This document shows positions 8,036-15,850 of a stretch of 37,930 nucleotides of DNA, piece by piece; positions within the stretch are counted from its first letter, which is position 1; each line of letters opens with the position of its first letter. The position numbers were made by a program, and so were the translations under genes. Location: the NCBI RefSeq assembly GCF_002910905.1, contig NZ_NEUE01000303.1, positions 1 to 37,930 on the forward strand. Direction: 5' to 3'. Origin of the DNA: Streptomyces sp. SM11 (GTDB lineage Bacteria; Actinomycetota; Actinomycetes; Streptomycetales; Streptomycetaceae). The notes below the pieces were generated by a model, which was not told the origin of the DNA, did not search any database, and saw nothing but the letters and a program-made list of their open reading frames with translations.

Positions 8036-8448
8036 ATGACGGTGACCGACGGAACCTCGCGGGACAAGGACAGCTACACCATCAGCGAGGTCGTCGCCCT
8101 CACCGGGCTCACCGCGCACACCCTGCGCTGGTACGAACGCATCGGGCTGATGCCCCACGTCGACCGCTCGCACACCGGCCAGCGCCGCTTCAGCAACCGC
8201 GACCTCGACTGGCTGGCCTTCGTCGGCAAGCTGCGGCTGACCGGGATGCCCGTCGCCGACATGGTCCGGTACGCGGAGCTGCTCCGCGCGGGCGAGTCCA
8301 CCTTCGAGGAACGGCAGGAACTGCTGGAGGCGACCCGCCGCGATGTGATCACGCGGATCGCGGAGCTCCACGACACCCTCGCCGTCCTCGACCACAAGAT
8401 CGAGTTCTACGCGGGCGCCCGCAGGGCGCCGGAGAGGCACAGTGCCTG

Positions 8449-8449
<1 letters not shown>
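8036..8449 (+). CDS. MerR-family transcriptional regulator
   Basis: 137 residues. The N-terminal MerR winged helix-turn-helix is clear: YTISEVVALTGLTAHTLRWYERIGLMP (about 14-40), then QRRFSNRDLDWLAFVGKLRLTGMP. A long dimerisation helix follows (about 85-120). No cysteine is present in the C-terminal region, so it is not a thiol metal sensor such as MerR or CueR; it resembles the AdhR/YyaN-like group that controls dehydrogenases and aldo-keto reductases in response to aldehydes. It overlaps the downstream reductase by one base (TGATG). Its promoter carries a dyad in a 19-bp spacer, so autoregulation of both genes is likely. Confidence 0.92.
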
Positions 8450-9462
<1,013 letters not shown>

Positions 9463-9533
9463 CCGGGAGGCGTACGCGGTCGTCGCCCGGTTCATGAACG
9501 TCATGACGATCAGGCCGTGCCCCGAGTGAGACC

Positions 9534-10803
9534 TCACGCCAGCCCCAGCGCGAACACCGCGAACCCCGCCGCGAGCAGCCCCGCCAGCACACGGCGGGCG
9601 TTCGCGGCGCCGGTGCCCGACTGCCACGGGGCCTCGAAACGGCGCGCGTACCGGGCGATCAGCACCAGCAGCCCGGCGAACACCGGCAGCCACGCGATCC
9701 GGGCGAGGACCCAGCCCACCGTGTCCGGCGCGGCCGTCAGCCCCGCCACCGCCGCGCCCGCCGCCCCCGCGAGCGAGGAGGCCGGTACGGCGGCGGCCAG
9801 CATCGCGGTCTGGTGCCAGCACAGGATCGTCATCGCGGACAGGTTGATCACCACGACCGGCGCCCAGAGCAGCGGCGTGCGCAGCAGCCGCCCGAGCCGG
9901 TCGCGCAGCAGGATCGCCGCCCCGCCCCGCTCTGCGCCGACGCCAGCGCCACCACCAGCAGCGACGGCGGATGCGAGTTCGTCCGCGCCTCGCCCGGCAC
10001 GCCGACCATCGACGCCGGGTAGTGGAAGGCGAGCAGCAGCGCGGCGAACAGCACCCGCCGCCGATCAGCAGCAGCCGCGCCCCGCGCTTCCCGATCCGCC
10101 CCTCGCCCCAGGACACGCCCAGCTGATACGCGAAGAGCCAGCCGGGCAGGATGTTGAGTGCGCTCAGCCAGGACGGCATCGCCTCCGCGAAGGGCCCGTA
10201 GCGCAGGAAGTCCACCACCGCGACCGACGCCAGCAGCGGCAGCGCCGCCCAGCCGCCGAGCCTCCGCGCCAGCGTCACGCAGACCGGGGTGAGGGCCGTG
10301 ACCACGGTGTACACCCCGACGAACCAGAGCGGCTGGATCACCAGCGTCGACGCCGTACGCAGGGTGTCGCCGGGCACGCCCAGCGCGGACAGCGCCGACA
10401 GCAGCACCGCCCATACGGCGGTCACCCCGAGCACCAGCCGGCCGAGGCGGGTCAGCCGGCCGCCCAGCCAGGCGGCCGTCGTCGAGCTCCGGCGGCGGTA
10501 GGAGAGCACCGAGGCGTACCCGCCGACCAGGAAGAAGATCCCCAGCATCTGGAGCACCCAGCTGACCGGCGCGAGCCCCCCGAACGTCGAGAGCGGGCTG
10601 GCGTTGTGCAGCCCGTCGGCGTCCAGCCGGAACCCGCCGAGTATCCAGTGGCCGAGCGGCACGGCGAGCAGGGCCAGGGCCCGCAGACCGTCGACGGCCC
10701 GGTCGCGGTGGGCGGGGGTGGAGGAGTCGATACGGGCAGCGAGCCGCCGTACGTCGTCCCGTACGGGGTTCTTCCGCGGGAGGTCCTTCCGTACGGCGTT
10801 CAT
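9534..10803 (-). pseudogene. Acyltransferase family 3 membrane protein, frame-broken twice
   Basis: Reads as a membrane acyltransferase (PF01757). The N-terminal part DGLRALALLAVPLGHWILGG and the following helices IFFLVGGYASVLSYRRR and LWFVGVYTVVTALTPV are in one frame down to about 10060. Protein sense then continues in a second frame (VLFAALLLAFHYPASMVGVPG) to about 9927, and in a third frame (ILLRDRLGRLLRTPLLWAPVVVINLSAM) to the stop at 9534. Each switch is explained by one missing base in a G/C run. Either the gene is decaying or the sequence has indel errors; the intact amino-acid sense on both sides favours recent loss or errors. Start ATG 10803 overlaps the preceding frame by 4 bp. Confidence 0.75.
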
Positions 10804-11216
10804 CGGGCCGCACCTTCCGGGACGTCCGTGCCGGTCGCGGCTTCGCGGGCACGCGTGCCCTCCGCGCCCGCGGTCGCGGCTGTCTCCGTGTCGCCGCGCG
10901 CGATGGCGGCGAAGGCCCGCAGCGAATCCGTCCCGGGCGCGAAGTAACCGGCGTGCCCCCGGGTGTCGTCCGCCGGTACGCGACGGGCGCCGAAGGCCGG
11001 GTCGGCCGGGTCCGCCCCGTGGCCGAGGCCGGCGAAGCGCACGTTCGGCACGTCGTCGATCCAGTCCGTGGGGGCCCTTCGCCGCCCACACCCGGGCCTT
11101 CGTCCGCAGCCCCGTGACATCGTCCGCCCGCATGCCGGGGGAGCCGAGGACCACCAGGTCGGTGGCGGACAGGCGGGGTGCGGCGATCCCGCAGACCACG
11201 GAGCCGTAGCTGTGCC
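10800..11216 (-). pseudogene. C-terminal half of DUF1023 alpha/beta hydrolase, fused and frameshifted
   Basis: From about 11214 the minus strand encodes HSYGSVVCGIAAPRLSATDL and VVLGSPGMRADDVTG, the nucleophile-elbow region of DUF1023 (PF06259) hydrolases. It is very similar to the intact paralogue at 13521-14729 (FCHSYGSVVCGVAAHRVP). At about 11070 an extra base in a five-C run moves the sense to another frame (DWIDDVPNVRFAGLGHGADPADPAFGARRV), which continues to the stop at 10800. The N-terminal half is missing: upstream sequence is a histidine kinase. This is a fusion/deletion remnant, unlikely to be a working hydrolase. Confidence 0.75.
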
Positions 11217-12379
11217 GGTCCCGGCACTCTCCAGCGGCGAAGCGGGCTTCGGCGCGGGCCCGTTGACCACCAGCACGTTCAGATGGCCCCCGGCCGCCCG
11301 GACCGAGACCTGGGTGCCGGCCCCGGGCGCGTGCCGCACCACGTTGGCCAGCGCCTCCTGCACGATCCGGTACGCCGACAGATCCACCGCCGAGGGCACC
11401 TCGCCCAGGTCCGCGGCGAGCGACAGCTCCGCCGGAAGCCCGGCCCGTACCGTCGCCTCCACCAGCTGCTGAAGCCGGTCCAGGCCCGGCTGCGGCGCCC
11501 GGTCACCCTCGGTGCCGTCGCTGCGCAGCACCGACAGCAGCCGCCGCATCTCGCCGAGGGACTCCCGCGCGGCCGCCGCGATGGCCGTGAACTCCTCCTC
11601 GGCGGCCTTCGGCAGCCCATCGATCCGGTACGGCGCGGAATCGGCCTGCACGGTGATCACCGACATGTGGTGCGCGACCACGTCGTGCAGCTCACGGGCG
11701 ATCCGGGTCCGCTCCTCCAGCAGCGTGCGCTGCGCTCGCTCCGCCTCGCTGATCGTCTCCTGCTCGGCCAGCCGCCGGGTCGCCTCGCCCCGCTCCCGTA
11801 CCGCCCCGCCGATCACCAGGACCACCGCGCCGAGGATCGGCAGCAGCAGGGCGCTGCCGGTGTTGCGGTCCGCCGGCGCGATCAGATGCAGCACAAGACC
11901 GGCCGCGCCCGTCGCCGCCCACACGGCGAACACCGTCCGACGGGTCTCGCGCAGACCGAGGGCCAGCAGCAGGAAGAGGTACGCGACCAGCACCGGGGGG
12001 ATCCATGGCCAGACGTCGTGCCGCTCGCCGGGGTGCGCCAGCAGCACCAGCGTGCCCACGATGTCGGCCGGGAAGATGATCCACCACGCCTGGAGGGGCC
12101 GGTGGGCCAGCATCAGCAAGGGGGCCGCCTGGGCCACCCCCAGCGCCCCGGCCAGGGCGCCCGGTACGCCGTACTGCGAGGTCAGGACGGTGATGGTGAC
12201 CGGAATGAAGGTCGCGGCCAGGGCGAGCACCACGGCGTACGGCAGCAGCCGCTGCCACAGCTTCGGGGCCTCCGCCAGCAGCGGGGTGGACGGGTGGGAC
12301 GCGTGGGACAGCCCGTGGGCGAGCTCGCGCAGATTGCGGCGGGCGGCGGGGGCCCGGCGGGGGAAGGGGGAGTGGACAT
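11214..12379 (-). pseudogene. NarL-type sensor histidine kinase, truncated in its ATPase domain
   Basis: Several N-terminal membrane helices (for example AYLFLLLALGL and LLLPILGAVVLVIGG) are followed by a HisKA_3 domain with RIARELHDVVAHHMSVITVQA, where the His of ELHDVVAHH is the phospho-acceptor. A partial HATPase_c follows with YRIVQEALANVVRHAPG as the N-box. Sense stops at LESAGTG, where kinases of this group continue GHGLVGMRERV; here hydrolase sequence follows, so the ATP lid and G-box are lost. No LuxR-type partner regulator is present, though one usually follows. The frame opens at GTG 12233, but kinase-like sequence (RNLRELAHGLSH) extends to ATG 12379 if one base slip near 12335 is allowed. 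Confidence 0.75.
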
Positions 12380-12468
12380 GGCCCGGTCAGCCTAGGCAGA
12401 CCGGGGCCTCACGGGCGTCATACCGGGGTTCCGACCTCGGCCGGTTCGCCTCGTACTCCGGTACGGGG

Positions 12469-13434
12469 TCACAGCTCCGCGAGCAGCTGGGCCTTCTTCG
12501 CGGTGTACTCGGCGTCCGTCACCAGCCCGGCCTGATGCAGCTCGCCGAGGTGATGGATCCGCTCGGCGATGTCCGCCGGATCGCGCCGTCCGGCGGACAC
12601 CAGGGCCGGCGTGGCGGCGGCGGGCGCCGGCTGGGTCCGGCGTACGGACTCCAGGACGGCGGCGGCGAAGGGCAGCGACTCGTGCACCGGCCCGTAGCCC
12701 AGACCGAACAGCACGGCCGCCGGATCCTGGTCCGCGCGGGCGGCCGGGGGCTCGGCGGGCCCGCCGGCCGACATCCCGCCTACCGTGCACTCGGTGCCAC
12801 CGGGACCGTGCAGATCGCCCAGGCTGCCGCCGGTGCGGTGGTCGACCGGGGTCGCCGCGCGGGGCACCAGACGCAGATAACCGTCCAGCGCCTCAGGCGA
12901 GCGCCATACGATTCCGGCCAGTTCGCTCACCCGGAAGGTCTGGTCGCCGGCCTTCCACTTGGTGCTGGAGGCCCCGGTCCAGGACCACCGGAAGGAGATC
13001 CGCTCGCCGTCGAAGCCGGCCCTGCCGTCGTACGCCTTGAAGTTCATCGGGGCCTCGGGGGCCGCTACCAGGAAGCTGTCGGCCGGCTCGCCCGACGCCG
13101 GATCCAGCAGGGCCCGCAGCTCGTCCGCGTAGTACTCGGCGAGCACCTCCCGCTCGGCCGGAAGCACCAGGCGATAGGGGTCGCACCCCTCCTTGAGCTG
13201 CCCGGAGGCAGCCTCCACGAGGGGATCGGCACCTGGTCTCGGCACGGCACGCAGAACCACCGTGTTCCGCTTGCCCGGGGTGAGCGTCACCGACGACAGC
13301 GCCGCATACGGGATGCGGCGTTCCCGCAGGCTCTGGAAGAGCTTCGGTGTGCGGATACCCCGTTCGAAGCGGATGAGCACGGAGTCGGTGTCGAACTCCC
13401 AGGTGGCATGAATTCCGGCCAGCACATCACCCAT
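12469..13434 (-). CDS. DUF4429 protein with C-terminal SHOCT domain
   Basis: 321 residues. Two DUF4429 repeats (PF14472), roughly 1-110 and 115-205, are recognisable from TWEFDTDSVLIRFERG, IPYAALSSVTLTPG and SFRWSWTG. A Pro/Ala-rich linker follows. The C-terminal SHOCT motif is IAERIHHLGELHQAGLVTDAEYTAKKAQLL. DUF4429 has a PH-like fold and no known enzyme activity; SHOCT domains are short helical oligomerisation or tethering modules. It is common in Streptomyces, function unknown. Start ATG 13434 (MGDVLAGIHATW) was chosen over the longer MPHTMRH because it matches the usual family N-terminus. Separate transcription unit between the broken kinase and the hydrolase. Confidence 0.88.
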   Translation of the reverse strand: MGDVLAGIHATWEFDTDSVLIRFERGIRTPKLFQSLRERRIPYAALSSVTLTPGKRNTVVLRAVPRPGADPLVEAASGQLKEGCDPYRLVLPAEREVLAEYYADELRALLDPASGEPADSFLVAAPEAPMNFKAYDGRAGFDGERISFRWSWTGASSTKWKAGDQTFRVSELAGIVWRSPEALDGYLRLVPRAATPVDHRTGGSLGDLHGPGGTECTVGGMSAGGPAEPPAARADQDPAAVLFGLGYGPVHESLPFAAAVLESVRRTQPAPAAATPALVSAGRRDPADIAERIHHLGELHQAGLVTDAEYTAKKAQLLAEL

Positions 13435-13520
13435 GTGCCTCATCGTATGCGGCACAGTCCCGCACGTCCCCCCTCGGCGTAAGTCCCAGTTAAACCGCCC
13501 GACACCGGCCTCTACGCGCG

Positions 13521-14729
13521 TCAGCCGTCCCGCTCACCGGAAATACCACCGCGACAGGCGCTGTCGACGCTCGCGCAGCTGACCGACCCGTACGCGCCGA
13601 CGCCGATCGCGGCGAAGTTGTCCAGACTCTCGGTGCCCGGTACGAAGTAGCCGCTGTGCCCGGCGGCCCCGGCCGACGAGACGATCCGCGCACCGAAGGC
13701 CGGGTCGACCGGGTCGGCCCCGTGACCGATCCCGCCGAACTCCAGATGCGGTACGTCCCCGATCCAGTCGTCCCCGTCGCGCGTGGCCCAGATCCGGGCT
13801 CCGGTCCCCAGCTGCCCGGCGTTGGCGGCCCGCATGCCGGGGCTGCCAGCGACCGCGATGTCGGCCACCCGGTCGGGGACCCGGTGCGCCGCGACCCCGC
13901 ACACCACGGAGCCGTAGCTGTGGCAGAACAGCGAGACCTTCGAGGCGCCGGGCAGCGCGCCGACCATCGCGTTCAGCCGGACCGCGCCGTCCGCCGCGAG
14001 CCCGCCCAGCGCCGCGTCCATGCCGAGACCGGCCGGGGCGGTGTAGTCGGCCCACGCGATGACGGCCGTCCGGGTGCCCGGGGAGGCCGAGCGCTCCGCG
14101 CCGTACAGGGCCTTGGCCATGCCGACGGGGGCCGTGTACTGGCGCTTGCCGCGCTCCAGGGTCAGCAGATGGGTATCGACGCCCGGGACGACGACGGAGA
14201 CCCGGGCGGCCCGGTCGAGATTCCCGAACACCTCGGCCGCACGGCCCTTCCCGGACGGATCGAAGGCCAGGATCTGGCGCTTGCCCGCGAGCATCGACCG
14301 GAACCGGCCGAGCCGGGCCTCCGCCTCATCGCGCCCGTCCGGCGAGAGCTTCGCGTCGTGCGCCCGCACCTTCTCCACGGCCACGGCCTGGCTGAGGGCC
14401 ACCCGGTTGGCGTAGTAGCGCAGCGTGACCGGTGCGCCGTTCAGATTCCCCACCACCGACGCGTACTTGCCCGCGAGCGCGAACCGCTGCACCGAGGTGA
14501 GCGTGGCGAAGAAGTGGGCCAGCGAAAAGGCGGGGGCGTCGGCATTCGGCAGCGAACGGCCCGCTATGCGGTCCCGCGCCCAGGAGGCGAGCGCGAGCTC
14601 GCGTGGCCCGTCGGAGTGGTGATCGCGGATGGCGCTCCAGCCCGTCGTCGCCAGCATCACGAACACGACCGCCACGGCGAGCAGCGCTCGCCATGCGGTC
14701 AGGGTGGGGGAGGTGTCGAAAGAAGTCAC
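13521..14729 (-). CDS. DUF1023 alpha/beta hydrolase, membrane-anchored
   Basis: About 402 residues. One hydrophobic segment near the N-terminus (AWRALLAVAVVFVMLATTGW, about 12-31) suggests an anchor or uncleaved signal. The DUF1023 alpha/beta hydrolase region spans about 160-370, with a nucleophile elbow at FCHSYGSVVCG (Ser of HSYG), followed by IAVAGSPGMRA, an Asp-containing WIGDVPHLEFGGIGHGADPVDPAFGARI, and the likely catalytic His in AAGHSGYFVPGTESL. Start GTG 14729 (VTSFDTSPT) was preferred over an upstream ATG. It is the intact paralogue of the broken fragment at 10800-11216. Substrate unknown; ester or peptide hydrolysis at the cell surface is possible. Confidence 0.85.
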   Translation of the reverse strand: MTSFDTSPTLTAWRALLAVAVVFVMLATTGWSAIRDHHSDGPRELALASWARDRIAGRSLPNADAPAFSLAHFFATLTSVQRFALAGKYASVVGNLNGAPVTLRYYANRVALSQAVAVEKVRAHDAKLSPDGRDEAEARLGRFRSMLAGKRQILAFDPSGKGRAAEVFGNLDRAARVSVVVPGVDTHLLTLERGKRQYTAPVGMAKALYGAERSASPGTRTAVIAWADYTAPAGLGMDAALGGLAADGAVRLNAMVGALPGASKVSLFCHSYGSVVCGVAAHRVPDRVADIAVAGSPGMRAANAGQLGTGARIWATRDGDDWIGDVPHLEFGGIGHGADPVDPAFGARIVSSAGAAGHSGYFVPGTESLDNFAAIGVGAYGSVSCASVDSACRGGISGERDG

Positions 14730-15338
14730 TGCGCCACACCCTAGGAGACGTGCGCCGACCGCCGTGATTCGGGTGACGTACATCACCCGCCCGCGAAGGA
14801 TTCACCCCGGATATCTCACGCAGGGTCACCGCGGCCCCGGGGGTGCGCTACTCGTGGCGCCGGTCCCGGGATTCCTGGCGCCGGTCGGGCGGGGGCCGGG
14901 GCGAGCCGGTTGAGACACTCCTCGGTCGGGTCGCGCGGTGGCCAGCCGCCCTCGGCGCGGTCATGGCCTCCAAGGCCAGCGCCGAGTCCGCGGACAACCG
15001 GGCGGCGCGGGCCTGCCCGGAGACCCCGACCCGAAGCTGGAGCGGACCGCCGAGTTCGGCATTGGTCCCGGCCTTGACGGTCGTCGGCGTCGTCGCGGTG
15101 ATCGCCGCGTTCGTCGCCACCCTCACCAGGCCGGGCGGGTGCCGAAGTCGGCCACATCCGACGCCCGAGGCGGCGCAGAGCGTCAACACAGCGCAGGCCG
15201 GAGCCCCGCCGAATCCTTTCGGCGGGGCTCTCGCCTATCAGGGTGGAGACCCCCGGCCCCTCTTCCGTGTTCCCCACCCGGTGACTCAGAGTGAGCGACG
15301 GAAGAACAGCACCGACCAACCACGGGGGTTGACCCATC
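14730..15338. other. Intergenic stretch without a convincing gene
   Basis: About 600 bp between two divergently read genes. Both strands have open frames, but they are Arg/Pro/Gly-rich shadows. The only protein-like patch is a hydrophobic run on the plus strand near 15055-15120 (SALVPALTVVGVVAVIAAFVATL), without a start or family match; it could be a gene remnant. A strong hairpin lies at 15201-15230. I cannot assign a function to the rest. Confidence 0.5.
15201..15230 (+). terminator. 13-bp perfect hairpin upstream of I36 gene
   Basis: GAGCCCCGCCGAA (15201-15213) pairs perfectly with TTCGGCGGGGCTC (15218-15230) around the loop TCCT. It has terminator shape but no clear plus-strand gene ends just before it. 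It may close a lost gene or insulate the following gene. Confidence 0.6.
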
Positions 15339-15731
15339 ATGCGTACGACCGTTCTCGTCGCGGCCGCCCTGGCCGTCACCGCACTCGTCCCCCAGGCCCT
15401 GGCCCACGACCGGGCGGCGGCGGCTCCCGAGCGGTCCCCGGGCGTCGGCCTCGGGACCTGTGAGGCGGGCAGGCTCTGCCTCTGGAAGAAGCCCGACTTC
15501 ACCGGGGCCCGCCACACCTTCGAGCTCTCCGGCACGGACATCGAGAGCTGCACCCCGCTGCCGGAGGGCGGCGACGCCCAGTCCCTCGCCAACCGCACCG
15601 GCCGGCCCGTCACCACCTACCAGTCCGCCGAGTGCGCGGAGACCGGGGAGTTCGAGACATACCCCGGCGGCGGCACCTGGACGCCGCGGTCCCCGTACCA
15701 GGTACGGGCCTTCAAGATCTGGGAGAACTGA
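15339..15731 (+). CDS. Secreted peptidase inhibitor family I36 protein
   Basis: 130 residues. A signal peptide (MRTTVLVAAALAVTALVPQALA, cleavage likely after ALA at about 22) is followed by a short linker and a beta/gamma-crystallin-like domain: GRLCLWKKPDFTGARHTF (about 44-61) and VTTYQSAECAETGEF. Four cysteines (in GTCEAG, RLCLW, ESCTP, AECAE) could form two disulfides, as in the Streptomyces metalloproteinase inhibitor SMI that founded family I36. It is predicted to be extracellular; inhibition of a protease is known for the founding member only. Single-gene unit, convergent with aceE. Confidence 0.82.
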   Translation: MRTTVLVAAALAVTALVPQALAHDRAAAAPERSPGVGLGTCEAGRLCLWKKPDFTGARHTFELSGTDIESCTPLPEGGDAQSLANRTGRPVTTYQSAECAETGEFETYPGGGTWTPRSPYQVRAFKIWEN

Positions 15732-15747
15732 GCCCGGACACGCCGGA

Positions 15748-15796
15748 CCCGGACGCGCCGGAGGGACGGGAGCGCGGCCCCGGACGCGCCGGAGGG
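15748..15796 (+). repeat. 18-bp direct repeat downstream of I36 gene
   Basis: CCCGGACGCGCCGGAGGG occurs at 15748-15765 and again at 15779-15796. It probably arose by local duplication in the short gap before the aceE terminator. Confidence 0.6.
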
Positions 15797-15828
15797 GCGG
15801 CGACGCTCCCGCGCCACCGCCCCTCCGG
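15789..15828. terminator. Bidirectional terminator between I36 gene and aceE
   Basis: CCGGAGGGGCGG (15789-15800) pairs perfectly with CCGCCCCTCCGG (15817-15828), a 12-bp stem with a 16-nt loop, placed between the convergent stop codons. Confidence 0.65.
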
Positions 15829-15850
15829 GCCGCTCCTCGCCCAGCCGCGG

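Noticed and set aside
14848..15189. 113-residue minus-strand frame upstream of the I36 gene
   Set aside because: Composition is patchy and Arg-rich at the end, with no RBS or family resemblance; not enough for a gene call.
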